From Mycobacterium sp. (GTDB taxonomy: Bacteria; Actinomycetota; Actinomycetes; Mycobacteriales; Mycobacteriaceae): DNA of 64,000 nt. Positions 17,823-26,322 of this stretch are shown here, one piece after another (within the stretch, counting starts at the first letter, position 1; each line of letters starts with the position of its first letter). Location: positions 1 through 64,000 of the forward strand of contig JACPVR010000021.1 in assembly GCA_016197405.1 (NCBI GenBank), written 5' to 3'. The position numbers were made by a program, and so were the translations under genes. The notes beneath the pieces were generated by a model, which saw nothing but the letters and a program-made list of their open reading frames with translations, did not search any database and was not told the origin of the DNA.

Positions 17823-18389
17823 CTATCCGGTGAGGCCTTTGGTCGCACTGCGGATCGCGAACGCCGAACCGATCTCGATCAGGCCGATCGCCACCAGCCA
17901 GGCACCTGTGACCCAGACCAGCGTCACCAGCGACAGATCCGGCAGGGCCAGCATGACCACACCGGCGATCAGGCTGACGATGCCGAAGAAGATCTCCCAG
18001 CCGCGGCCCGGCAGGGTCGGATCGCTGATCGCCGACACGGTGTGCGCGACACCACGGAAGACGAAGCCGATCGCGATCCAGATGGCCAGCAGCAGGATGG
18101 CGTAACCCTCACCGAAGTGCCGGAAGGCCAGCACCGCGAGCACCAGGGAGGCCGCACCGCTGATGAACAGCAGCACCCGACCACCAGCCGACACGTGCAG
18201 CGCGAACGCGAAGACGACCTGCGCGATACCGCTGATCAGCAGGTAGGCGCCGAACAGGATGGCGGCCACGAGCAAGGTCTTGCCTGGCCATGCCAGGACG
18301 GCGGCACCGAGGGCCACTGCGATCAGGCCCGAGATGAGCGTGGTTTTCCACAGGTGCGGCAACATTTTTGGAGCAGCAACGGTTTCCAT
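17823..18389 (-). CDS. HdeD/DUF308 family membrane protein
   Basis: A 188-aa protein with six hydrophobic segments arranged as three DUF308 repeats, for example WKTTLISGLIAVALGAAVLAW, GAYLLISGIAQVVFAFAL and LVWVTGAWLVAIGLIEIGSAF. HdeD-type proteins are linked to acid resistance in enterobacteria; in mycobacteria the role is unknown. This is the positional counterpart of Rv1624c. It is 129 nt upstream of cydA on the same strand, with the cydA operator candidate between them, so it probably has its own promoter. Confidence 0.85.
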   Translation of the reverse strand: METVAAPKMLPHLWKTTLISGLIAVALGAAVLAWPGKTLLVAAILFGAYLLISGIAQVVFAFALHVSAGGRVLLFISGAASLVLAVLAFRHFGEGYAILLLAIWIAIGFVFRGVAHTVSAISDPTLPGRGWEIFFGIVSLIAGVVMLALPDLSLVTLVWVTGAWLVAIGLIEIGSAFAIRSATKGLTG

Positions 18390-18508
18390 GGCGGCAGTGT
18401 GGCACAGCCGCGGATTCCGAACACGGAATGTCGGTTTCTCCTGCCACTTCGTCGCTGCTTTATTACTGTTCCGTTACCGGCACTGCGAGCTGGGTCCATG
18501 GTCGTTAA

Positions 18509-18535
18509 CGTCATCGGCTGAGCCGACGCATGACG
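18509..18535. promoter_or_regulatory. imperfect inverted repeat in the leader of the amino-acid importer
   Basis: CGTCAT (18509-18514) and ATGACG (18530-18535) are complementary outer arms, with an inner TCGGC-TGA-GCCGA hairpin between them. It lies 33 nt upstream of the GTG start of the binding protein and could be an RNA hairpin or an operator. The 179-nt divergent gap holds nothing else clear. Confidence 0.35.
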
Positions 18536-18568
18536 ACCCGAGGCGAAACACAAAGAAAGAGGAGCAAC

Positions 18569-19492
18569 GTGGAAGCTGGAACTCACGAGCATCGGAGGCG
18601 CTCCCGCTGGTGGTTCGCCACGGTGGCCGTTGCCGTCGCGGGTGTGCTCGCGTTCTCGGGTTGTACGAAGAACACCGACAGCAACACCGAGGCCAAGGAG
18701 ACGACGGCGGCCAATGCCTCCAAAGTCGACGACATCGCGAACATGGTCCCCGAGGACATCAAGTCCTCGGGCAAGCTCGTCATCGGCGTGAACGTGCCTT
18801 ACACGCCTAACGAATTCAAGGATCCCGACGGCAAGATCGTCGGCTTCGACGTCGACCTGATGAACGCCATCTCGGCGACGCTGGGCCTTACCCCGGACTA
18901 CCGGGAGGCCGATTTCGACAAGATCATCCCGTCCATCGACGGTGGTGCGTTCAACGTCGGGATGTCCTCGTTCACCGACACCAAGGAGCGCGAGAAGACC
19001 GTCGACTTCGTCACCTACTTCTCGGCCGGCTCGTTGTGGGCCAAGCCGGCGGGTTCGGACATCACGCCGGACAACGCGTGCGGCAAGAAGGTCGCCGTGC
19101 AGTCGACCACGACGCAGGAGACCGACGAACTGCCCGCGCGCAGCAAGGAATGCACCGATGCGGGCAAGCCGGCCATCGAGATCCTGAAGTTCGACGGTCA
19201 GGATCAGGCCACCAACGCCGTCGTCCTGGGCCAGGCCGACGCCATGTCGGCGGACTCCCCGGTCACGCTCTACGCAATCAAGCAGAGCACCGGAAAGCTG
19301 GAGCAGGCCGGCGAGGTCTTCGACTCGGCACCGTACGGCTGGCCGGTCAAGAAGGGCTCACCGCTGGCCGCGGCGCTGCAGAAGGCGCTGGAGCACCTGA
19401 TCTCGACCGGTGATTACAAGACCATCGCGTCGAACTGGGGTGTCGAAGCGGGCATGATCGACAAGCCCGTCATCAACGGCGCCGTGAGCTGA
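18569..19492 (+). CDS. amino-acid ABC transporter substrate-binding lipoprotein (SBP_bac_3)
   Basis: A 307-aa binding protein. The signal peptide has a basic start (EHRRRSRWW), a hydrophobic core and the lipobox FSGC with Cys32, so it should be a membrane-anchored lipoprotein. The mature part is a PF00497-type fold: LVIGVNVPYTPNEF, VGFDVDLMNAISATLG, NVGMSSFTDTKERE, DAMSADSPVT and a closing MIDKPVING. GTG 18569 is chosen because AGGAG is about 5 nt upstream; the longer frame from 18530 lacks a site. It is followed by its permease (16-nt gap) and ATPase. Its nearest relative in the window is the extracellular domain of the kinase encoded three genes downstream. The ligand is probably a polar amino acid, not determinable here. 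Confidence 0.9.
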   Translation: MEAGTHEHRRRSRWWFATVAVAVAGVLAFSGCTKNTDSNTEAKETTAANASKVDDIANMVPEDIKSSGKLVIGVNVPYTPNEFKDPDGKIVGFDVDLMNAISATLGLTPDYREADFDKIIPSIDGGAFNVGMSSFTDTKEREKTVDFVTYFSAGSLWAKPAGSDITPDNACGKKVAVQSTTTQETDELPARSKECTDAGKPAIEILKFDGQDQATNAVVLGQADAMSADSPVTLYAIKQSTGKLEQAGEVFDSAPYGWPVKKGSPLAAALQKALEHLISTGDYKTIASNWGVEAGMIDKPVINGAVS

Positions 19493-19508
19493 TCGGCGAT
19501 ATCGACAG

Positions 19509-20441
19509 ATGAGTGTTGACGTTCGCAGCCATTCGCAGCCACAGCCATCTCCGGAAACCATCGACGCGGTTCCGCTACGGCACCCGTGGCGGTGGGTGGC
19601 TGCGATCGTCATCCTCATCCTGGCGGCGCTGTTCATCTACGGCGCGGCCACCAACGAGGCCTACCGCTGGGGCACCTTCGCCAAATACATCACCGACGAA
19701 CGCATCGTCAAAGGTGTCTGGGTCACCATCCAGCTGACGGTGCTCTCGATGCTGCTGGCGGTCGTGCTGGCGGTGCTGCTTGCCGTCATGCGGCTTTCGC
19801 CCAACCCGGTGTTCCGCTCGGTGTCCTGGGTGTACCTGTGGGTTTTCCGTGGCACGCCGGTCTACGTGCAGCTGGTGTTCTGGGGTCTGCTCCCGGTGAT
19901 CTACAGCAACCTCAAGCTCGGTATCCCGTTCGGGCCGACGTTCTACGAGCTCAACATCCAGAACCTGTCGATCTACTTCCTGCTTGCGGTGCTGGGACTG
20001 GGATTCAACGAAGCGGCCTACCTGGCCGAGATCATCCGTGCCGGTATCAGCTCGGTGCCCGAAGGCCAGACGGAAGCGTCTACCGCACTTGGCATGTCGT
20101 GGCTGCTGGCGATGCGGCGCACGGTGCTCCCGCAGGCGATGCGGGTCATCATCCCGCCGACCGGCAACGAGTTCATCAGCCAGCTCAAGACCACGTCGCT
20201 GGTGACCGCGGTGCCGTTGACGATCGACCTCTACGGCCAGCAGCGCAACATCTCGGCGGTGATCTTCCAGCCGGTGCCCATGCTGCTGGTCGCGGCGGCC
20301 TGGTATCTGCTGATCACCAGCATCCTGATGGTCGGCCAGTTCTACCTGGAGCGGTACTTCTCCCGCGGGGCATCGCGCAAGCTCACCGACAAACAGCTCG
20401 AGGCACTCGCGAAAGCGCAGTTGGGAACGGGGAACATATGA
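19509..20441 (+). CDS. polar amino-acid ABC transporter permease
   Basis: A 310-aa permease of the His/Glu/Gln/Arg (HEQRo) type. About 40 cytoplasmic residues precede the first helix; the core carries the family sequences WVYLWVFRGTPVYVQLVFWG and EAAYLAEIIRAGI, followed by the EAA loop SSVPEGQTEASTALGMSW that contacts the ATPase. One polypeptide is present, so the channel is probably a homodimer. The stop overlaps the ATPase start as ATGA, indicating coupled translation. Confidence 0.92.
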   Translation: MSVDVRSHSQPQPSPETIDAVPLRHPWRWVAAIVILILAALFIYGAATNEAYRWGTFAKYITDERIVKGVWVTIQLTVLSMLLAVVLAVLLAVMRLSPNPVFRSVSWVYLWVFRGTPVYVQLVFWGLLPVIYSNLKLGIPFGPTFYELNIQNLSIYFLLAVLGLGFNEAAYLAEIIRAGISSVPEGQTEASTALGMSWLLAMRRTVLPQAMRVIIPPTGNEFISQLKTTSLVTAVPLTIDLYGQQRNISAVIFQPVPMLLVAAAWYLLITSILMVGQFYLERYFSRGASRKLTDKQLEALAKAQLGTGNI

Positions 20442-21223
20442 CCGCGGTAGCGGACGCCGGCGACACCCCGATGGTCAAGGCCGAAGGTGTCTGCAAGAAC
20501 TTCGGCGCGCTCAAGGTGCTCAAAGGTGTGACGCTAGAGATCGGCCGCGGACAGGTGCTGGTCCTCGTGGGCCCGTCCGGGTCCGGCAAGTCGACGTTTC
20601 TGCGCTGCATCAACCACCTCGAACAGGTCAACGGTGGGCGGCTCTACGTCGACGGTGAACTGATCGGTTACCACGAGCGCGGCGGGAAACTGCACGAGAT
20701 GGCGCCGCGTGACGCCGCCCGGCAGCGGCGCGACATCGGCATGGTATTCCAGCATTTCAATCTGTTTCCGCACCGCACGGCGCTGGCGAACATCATCGAG
20801 GCCCCCATCCAGGTCAAGGGCGTGAAGAAGGCCGCCGCCATCGAACGCGCCAAAGACCTGCTCGAGCAGGTCGGACTTTCGGACAAGGCCACCGCCTACC
20901 CGGCGCAGCTGTCCGGTGGTCAGCAGCAGCGCGTGGCGATCGCCCGGGCACTGGCGATGAATCCCAAGCTGATGCTGTTCGACGAGCCGACCTCGGCGCT
21001 GGATCCCGAACTCGTCGGTGAGGTGCTCGGGGTCATGAAAAAGCTTGCCTCCGAGGGTATGACGATGGTCGTGGTCACCCACGAGATGGGATTCGCCCGC
21101 GAAGTGGCCGACCAGCTGGTCTTCATGGACGGCGGGGTGATCGTGGAGAGCGGTAACCCGCGCGAAGTGCTCAGCAATCCGCAGCATGAGCGTACGCAGG
21201 CATTCCTGTCAAAGGTGATGTAA
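20438..21223 (+). CDS. polar amino-acid ABC transporter ATP-binding protein
   Basis: A 261-aa cytoplasmic ATPase of the GlnQ/HisP class. Walker A is GPSGSGKSTFLRC, the Q-loop region is IGMVFQHFNLFPH, the signature is LSGGQQQRVAIARAL, Walker B is LMLFDEPTSALDP and the switch His lies in VVTHEMGFA. ATG 20438 forms an ATGA overlap with the permease; the reading frame is open upstream but only as a shadow of that gene. With the binding lipoprotein and permease it completes an importer. The kinase gene begins 54 nt later. Confidence 0.93.
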   Translation: MTAVADAGDTPMVKAEGVCKNFGALKVLKGVTLEIGRGQVLVLVGPSGSGKSTFLRCINHLEQVNGGRLYVDGELIGYHERGGKLHEMAPRDAARQRRDIGMVFQHFNLFPHRTALANIIEAPIQVKGVKKAAAIERAKDLLEQVGLSDKATAYPAQLSGGQQQRVAIARALAMNPKLMLFDEPTSALDPELVGEVLGVMKKLASEGMTMVVVTHEMGFAREVADQLVFMDGGVIVESGNPREVLSNPQHERTQAFLSKVM

Positions 21224-21277
21224 CCTCCGTCAAACCGACTCCGGCCGTGGGGTCGGCATTGCCCGGGGGTTTGGACG

Positions 21278-23071
21278 GTGGAAATAGGCTCCGGTGAGCC
21301 CTTCGGCCACTATGAGCTGCTCGAGTTGCTCGGCCGAGGCGGTATGGGTGAGGTCTACCGGGCCCGTGACACCAAAACCGACCGCATCGTCGCACTGAAG
21401 CTGCTTCCGCCGCACCTGGCCAACGACGAGGCCTTTCAGCGGCGTTTCCGGCGCGAATCCCAGGCCGCGGCCGGGGTCAACGATCCGCATGTGGTGCCGA
21501 TCCACGGCTACGGCGAGATCGACAACCGGCTCTACCTGGACATGCGCCTCATCGAAGGCCGCAATCTGGGGACCATCCTGGCCAACCGCAAGCAACCGCT
21601 GGGCGTCGAGGCTGCCGCCGTCGTCGTCGAACAGGTGGCCTCGGCACTGGACGCCGCGCACAAGCAGGGGCTGGTGCACCGCGATGTGAAGCCCTCCAAC
21701 ATCCTGGTGTCCGACAACGACTTCGTCTATCTCATCGACTTCGGTCTGGCGCGCACCACCAGCGACCCCGGGATGACCACGGCCGGCAACACTTTGGGCA
21801 CGCTGGCCTACATGGCCCCGGAGCGGTTCAGCGGCGGCCAGAGTGACACCCGCTCGGATATCTACGCGTTGACGTGTGTGCTCTACGAGTGTCTGACCGG
21901 TTCCCGGCCCTATCCCAGCGACAGCCTCGAGCAGCAGATCGCCGGGCACATGGTGACACCGCCACCGCGCCCGTCGGATCACGAACCCACGCTGGCCGCC
22001 TTCGACAGCGTCATCGCCAAGGGCATGGCCAAGGACCCGGAGCGCCGCTACCAGACCGGGGCGGAGTTGGCGGCGGCGGTACGTAAGGCGATGAGCTCGC
22101 CGCGGGTGCGGGCGCGCCGGCGGCGCTCAGCGCACCGCGCACTGGCGTCATCGCCGCGATCGACACTGCGCCGGGCGATGCTGATGGCGGGTCTGGGCGC
22201 GCTTCTGGTGGCGGTCTTCGCGATCGGGGCCTGGCAGTTGCGCGGCGCCGCCGACAAGAGCGCACCCACCCCAGGGGCCGAGCCGACCGACGCCGCCGGA
22301 GCCGTGCCTGCCCTCGCGGCGACCGTACCCGCCGATATCAAGTCCGCGGGCAGTCTGATCATCGGCGTGAACATGCCCTATGCGCCCAACGAATTCCGCG
22401 ATTCCTTCGGCCAGATCGTCGGGTTCGACGTCGACCTGATGAACGCGGTGACCCGCACGCTGGGCCTCAAGCCGGATTACCGCGAGGTGCCGTTCGACAG
22501 CATCATCCCGAGCGTGCAGGCCGCTGATCTCAACGTCGGTATGTCCTCGCTGACCGACACCAAGGATCGCGAAGGCAAGGTGGACTTCGTCACCTACTAT
22601 CAGGCCGGCATCCTGTGGGCGCAGCGCGTCGGCCCACCGATCGATCCGGCCAACGCCTGCGGGCTACGGGTCGGGGTCGCCGCGGGCGGGCTGCCCGAGA
22701 CCGAGGACATTCCGGCCAAATCCGCCGCCTGTGTGGCCGCCGGTCAACCGGCCATCCAGATGGTGGTCTACGACCGTCAGGACGAGCTGACCAAGGCGTT
22801 GATCGCCGGCGATGTCGACGCCATGTCGGCCGACTCACCGGTCACCGGTTTCGCGGTCAAGACCAGCGGCGGCGCGCTGATTCCGGCAGGCGAGGTGTTC
22901 GGGGCCGGTCCCTACGGATGGCCGGTTGCCAAGGGTTCGCCGCTGGCCGAATCGCTACGTCAGGCCCTCGAGCACCTCATCGCCACGGGGGAGTACCGGA
23001 CCATCGCGACGGTGTGGGGCGTGGAGAAGGGCATGATCGACAAGCCCGTCGTCAACGGCGCGATCAGATGA
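21278..23071 (+). CDS. receptor-type Ser/Thr protein kinase with extracytoplasmic amino-acid-binding (SBP_bac_3) domain
   Basis: A 597-aa fusion. Residues 12 to about 270 are a PknB-type kinase: LGRGGMGEVY (18-27), VALKLL with Lys41, HRDVKPSN with Asp136, the DFG at 154-156 and GTLAYMAPE (174-182). A basic juxtamembrane stretch (276-299) leads to one transmembrane helix (about 301-321) and a short Pro/Ala linker. Residues from about 349 to the end form a complete solute-binding domain nearly collinear with the adjacent binding lipoprotein: IIGVNMPYAPNEF, VGFDVDLMNAVTRTLGL, DAMSADSPVTGFA, GPYGWPVAKGSPLAE and MIDKPVVNGAI. It has no PASTA repeats. The layout predicts that extracellular amino acid controls cytoplasmic phosphorylation. 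It follows the matching ABC importer on the same strand. Its last 8 nt overlap the convergent lipase gene. Confidence 0.92.
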   Translation: MEIGSGEPFGHYELLELLGRGGMGEVYRARDTKTDRIVALKLLPPHLANDEAFQRRFRRESQAAAGVNDPHVVPIHGYGEIDNRLYLDMRLIEGRNLGTILANRKQPLGVEAAAVVVEQVASALDAAHKQGLVHRDVKPSNILVSDNDFVYLIDFGLARTTSDPGMTTAGNTLGTLAYMAPERFSGGQSDTRSDIYALTCVLYECLTGSRPYPSDSLEQQIAGHMVTPPPRPSDHEPTLAAFDSVIAKGMAKDPERRYQTGAELAAAVRKAMSSPRVRARRRRSAHRALASSPRSTLRRAMLMAGLGALLVAVFAIGAWQLRGAADKSAPTPGAEPTDAAGAVPALAATVPADIKSAGSLIIGVNMPYAPNEFRDSFGQIVGFDVDLMNAVTRTLGLKPDYREVPFDSIIPSVQAADLNVGMSSLTDTKDREGKVDFVTYYQAGILWAQRVGPPIDPANACGLRVGVAAGGLPETEDIPAKSAACVAAGQPAIQMVVYDRQDELTKALIAGDVDAMSADSPVTGFAVKTSGGALIPAGEVFGAGPYGWPVAKGSPLAESLRQALEHLIATGEYRTIATVWGVEKGMIDKPVVNGAIR

Positions 23072-24332
23072 TCGTGGCCGGGCGCTGCGCGGTGCGCCGG
23101 GCGTAGATCTCGGCGAGGAACTGCTCGACCGCGACCGCGGAATGCGCCGCCCTCGGCGAGCCGAAGATGTCGAAAGCGTGTTGGGCGTAGGGCAATTCGG
23201 CATAGATCGCGGGCTGGCTGCTGACCTCGCGCAATTTCGCGGCGAAGCTGCGGCCCTGCTCGACGGGGATGAGCGAGTCGTTGGTGCCGTGCAGCACGAA
23301 AAACGGTGGCGCGTCAGGACTTATGTAGTTGATCGGCGAGGCCGCGCGGTAGGCCTCGGGGGCGCGACGCCGGCTCTGCTTGAGCACGTACTCCTCGAGC
23401 ATCGGCATCATCAGCGGGTGCACCGAGTTGTCGGCGCGGGTGAAATCGTAGACACCGTAGAACGGCACCGCCGCCTGCACCCGGGTGTCGACGTCTTCGA
23501 ATCCGGGCTGGAATTCCGGGTTGCCGGGTGTCAGCGCGGCCAGTGCGGAAAGATGGCCCCCCGCCGATCCGCCGGTGATGGCGATCCAGTCCGGGTCACC
23601 GCCGTACTCGGCGATGTGGTCCTTGACCCAGGCGATGGCCCGTTTGACGTCGACGATGTGGTCAGGCCAGGTGGCCCGCGGGCTGAGCCGGTAGTTGATG
23701 GAGACGCAGACCCAGCCCCGTTCGGCAAGGTGGCTCATCAACGGATGCGCCTGCCCGCGCTTGCTGCCGAGCATCCACGCTCCGCCGGGGACCTGTAACA
23801 ACACCGGTGCCCGACCGCCGGCGTCGTGATCGGGCCGGTGCCAGATGTCGAGCAGGTTCTTGCGACCGTATTCGCCGTAGCTGATGTTCTGCTCATGGGC
23901 GTAGTCGCGGTAGATCCGCAGCATGCGCACCACGCCGGGTTTGCGGACCAGATCCCCTTCGCCGGCGGGAGCAGGCCACAGATCGGAGGTGTCGGTGCGG
24001 CGGTCCGGCCCCAGGCCCTCGTCGAGTGCCTCGGTCAGTGGTATCTGCGCGCGCCGTCCGGCTCGGTACAGGCCCAGCAGCCCCAGCCAGGACAGCGCGG
24101 CGATCAGCCAGCTGACGGCGCCGGCCCGGCGGCCCAGCCCGCGCGATACCGCGGCCAGGGCCAGCGGCTGCGGAGCCAGCATCTGCAGCGGCAGCTCGGA
24201 AGCGAAGACCCCGTAGGTGAATGCGTACAGCGACGGGTAGCCTCGCTTGCTCAGCGGCCGATAACCGTTGGCGGTAAACGCGGCGGACACGACGGCGATC
24301 AGGACGGCAATCACCTGCTTGGCACGCTTCAC
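23064..24332 (-). CDS. alpha/beta hydrolase, LipC-like carboxylesterase/lipase
   Basis: A 422-aa protein with hydrophobic N-terminal segments (AKQVIAVLIAVVSAAFTAN and WLIAALSWLGLLGLY), suggesting membrane association. The hydrolase domain has the oxyanion motif PGGAWMLGS, nucleophile motif GGSAGGHLSA, acid region HGTNDSLIPVEQ and catalytic His in YAQHAFDIFG. The pattern is closest, from memory, to mycobacterial LipC (hormone-sensitive-lipase type), acting on carboxylic esters. The GTG at 24332 is chosen because AAGGA lies 5 nt upstream; the frame is open further 5' to 24452 without a site. It converges with the kinase gene, overlapping by 8 nt. Confidence 0.88.
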   Translation of the reverse strand: MKRAKQVIAVLIAVVSAAFTANGYRPLSKRGYPSLYAFTYGVFASELPLQMLAPQPLALAAVSRGLGRRAGAVSWLIAALSWLGLLGLYRAGRRAQIPLTEALDEGLGPDRRTDTSDLWPAPAGEGDLVRKPGVVRMLRIYRDYAHEQNISYGEYGRKNLLDIWHRPDHDAGGRAPVLLQVPGGAWMLGSKRGQAHPLMSHLAERGWVCVSINYRLSPRATWPDHIVDVKRAIAWVKDHIAEYGGDPDWIAITGGSAGGHLSALAALTPGNPEFQPGFEDVDTRVQAAVPFYGVYDFTRADNSVHPLMMPMLEEYVLKQSRRRAPEAYRAASPINYISPDAPPFFVLHGTNDSLIPVEQGRSFAAKLREVSSQPAIYAELPYAQHAFDIFGSPRAAHSAVAVEQFLAEIYARRTAQRPATII

Positions 24333-24397
24333 GGCATTCCTTACCTGTCGATGGGCTTCGATCCCGCAGGCATCCCGGGGATCCGCCGCTGCCACCT

Positions 24398-24403
24398 TAT
24401 GCT
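24398..24403 (+). promoter_or_regulatory. -10 box of the MacS-like sensor kinase (leaderless)
   Basis: TATGCT is followed by 6 nt and then ATG at 24410, so the expected +1 is the A of the start codon. No ribosome-binding site is present. Confidence 0.6.
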
Positions 24404-24409
24404 GTGACC

Positions 24410-25618
24410 ATGTCGGCCAACGGACCCGACCGCGCGGGGCCCGCGACCACACCGGTCGGCGCGACGCCCGGCCCGGAGCCCGACCCGACGTCCCCGCTGT
24501 GGCGCGCCGCTCAGGTCTTCCGGCTGCTGAGTTTCGGCTACGCGCTGGGCTTCCAGGTGGTCAGCAATGCCGAACTGGACCGTCCGATCCTGGCCTGGCT
24601 GCTCTTTGCTGCGCTCTCGGTGTGGACCGCGGTGTGTGCGGTGGCCTACTTGCGCGGGTTCGGTCGGCGGGCGGCCTGGGTTGTCGCGGAGTTCGCGGTC
24701 GTGGCGGTGCTGGTCCTGTCGACACGGCTGGTGGCCTCACCGCAGTGGATCGCCGACAACCAGTCACTGCCCACCACCCTGTGGGCCACCAACGCCACGA
24801 TCTCGGCGGCCATCCAGTTGGGCCCGGTGCTGGGAATGGTCACCGGCCTGGCGGTGATCGCGCTCTACGTACCGCTGAAGGGGGCGGTGAGCTTCGATCT
24901 GGCCCGAAACGCATCGCTGGTCATCGAACTGGCGGTCGGGTTGGCGGTCGGATTGGCTGCGGGCACCGCGCGCAGGGCGCACGACGAACTGTTGCGGGCG
25001 CTGCGCCTCTCGGCGGCGGTGGCCGAACGCGAAAACCTGGCCAGACAGGTGCACGACGGCGTCCTGCAGGTCCTCGCCCTGGTCGCCAAGCGGGGGCGTG
25101 AAATCGGTGGCCCCACAGCCGATCTGGCTGAGCTCGCCGGTGAGCAGGAGCGAGCGTTGCGCCGGTTGATCAGCATCGCCGGAGGCGACACCGGCACCGA
25201 TCCGGCGACCGTCGACCTGGCCGAGCTGCTGCGCGCACGCGCCGGTGACCGCGTGGTGGTCAGTGTGCCGGGACCCGCTGTCCCGATGGACGCCGTCAGG
25301 GCCGCCGAACTGGACGCCGCCGTGGTCAACATCCTCGACAACGTGGTGGCCCATGCCGGCCCGGGTGCCACCGCCTACGTGCTGCTAGAGGATCTCGAGG
25401 ACACCGTGGCGGTCAGCATCCGCGACGACGGTGTGGGGATCGCGCCGCAGCGGTTGGCCCAGGCCGCGGCGGAAGGACGGATGGGCATCGCGAAATCGGT
25501 CGTCGGCCGGCTGCAGGCGCTGTCCGGGACCGCGCAGGTGAACAGTGAGCCCGGCGCGGGCACCGAGTGGGAGCTGACCGTGCCGCGGCAGCCGAGCCGA
25601 GGGAGAACACATGGCTGA
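24410..25618 (+). CDS. MacS-family sensor histidine kinase (DUF5931)
   Basis: A 402-aa membrane sensor kinase. The N-terminal part has about five hydrophobic segments (DUF5931-type). The kinase part is of the NarX/DesK (HisKA_3-like) class with the phospho-acceptor in ARQVHDGVLQVLALV. The ATPase lobe contains VNILDNVVAHAG, SIRDDGVGIAP and GRMGIAKSVVGRL. An in-frame GTG lies 6 nt upstream, but promoter geometry favours ATG 24410. Its end overlaps the response regulator by 8 nt, so the two form a coupled pair. The stimulus is unknown; MacS-like systems in other actinobacteria affect envelope and development, known only by family. Confidence 0.88.
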   Translation: MSANGPDRAGPATTPVGATPGPEPDPTSPLWRAAQVFRLLSFGYALGFQVVSNAELDRPILAWLLFAALSVWTAVCAVAYLRGFGRRAAWVVAEFAVVAVLVLSTRLVASPQWIADNQSLPTTLWATNATISAAIQLGPVLGMVTGLAVIALYVPLKGAVSFDLARNASLVIELAVGLAVGLAAGTARRAHDELLRALRLSAAVAERENLARQVHDGVLQVLALVAKRGREIGGPTADLAELAGEQERALRRLISIAGGDTGTDPATVDLAELLRARAGDRVVVSVPGPAVPMDAVRAAELDAAVVNILDNVVAHAGPGATAYVLLEDLEDTVAVSIRDDGVGIAPQRLAQAAAEGRMGIAKSVVGRLQALSGTAQVNSEPGAGTEWELTVPRQPSRGRTHG

Positions 25619-26279
25619 GCAACCGCCGCTGCCGACGGTGATGGTGGTCGACGACCATCCGATCTGGCGCGACGCGGTGGCCCGCGATCTCGCCGACGAG
25701 GGGTTCGATGTGGTCGCCACCGCCGACGGTGTCGCTGCGGCGAGCCGCCGGGCCGCCGTCGTCCATCCCGATGTGGTGCTGATGGACATGCAGCTCGGTG
25801 ACGGGGACGGGGCGCAGGCCACCGCCGCCGTCCTGGCGGTGTCGCCGGCCAGCCGGGTGCTGGTGCTCTCGGCATCCGGTGAACGCGATGACGTGCTGCA
25901 GGCCGTCAAGGCAGGTGCAACCGGCTATCTGGTCAAGAGTGCGTCCAGAGCCGAACTGACAGAAGCGATCCGGGCCACCGCTGCGGGCCGCGCGGTGTAC
26001 ACGCCGGGGCTGGCCGGGCTGGTACTGGGGGAGTACCGCCGGATCGCGAACGAAACATCACCGCGATCCGACGGGGCGCCCACTCTCACCGAGCGGGAGA
26101 CCGAGGTGCTGCGCCACGTCGCCAAGGGGCTGACCGCAAAGCAGATCGCCGCCAAGCTCACCGTCAGCCACCGCACCGTGGAGAACCACGTCCAGGCGAC
26201 GCTGCGCAAGCTGCAGCTGGCCAACCGGGTGGAGCTGGCGCGCTACGCCATCGAACACGGTCTGGATTCCGACCCGTGA
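25611..26279 (+). CDS. LuxR/NarL-family response regulator
   Basis: A 222-aa regulator. The receiver domain has acidic residues in MVVDDHPIWRDA, the phospho-acceptor Asp in PDVVLMDMQLGDGDG, a Ser in VLVLSASGE and the conserved Lys in GYLVKSAS. The C-terminal LuxR-type helix-turn-helix is LTERETEVLRHVAKGLTAKQ followed by SHRTVENHVQATL. It overlaps the sensor kinase gene by 8 nt and is surely its cognate partner. Targets are not visible; the next gene, a DUF2339 membrane protein, starts 43 nt later and is a reasonable candidate. Confidence 0.92.
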   Translation: MAEQPPLPTVMVVDDHPIWRDAVARDLADEGFDVVATADGVAAASRRAAVVHPDVVLMDMQLGDGDGAQATAAVLAVSPASRVLVLSASGERDDVLQAVKAGATGYLVKSASRAELTEAIRATAAGRAVYTPGLAGLVLGEYRRIANETSPRSDGAPTLTERETEVLRHVAKGLTAKQIAAKLTVSHRTVENHVQATLRKLQLANRVELARYAIEHGLDSDP

Positions 26280-26322
26280 TCGCGTAGTCCTACTCATCCG
26301 GTGGCCGCCCATAACCGACACG

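Noticed and set aside
18450..18490. GlnR-type binding site upstream of the amino-acid importer
   Set aside because: TTAC and GTTAC elements occur, but the paired GTnAC-N6-GnAAC pattern is not met on either strand.
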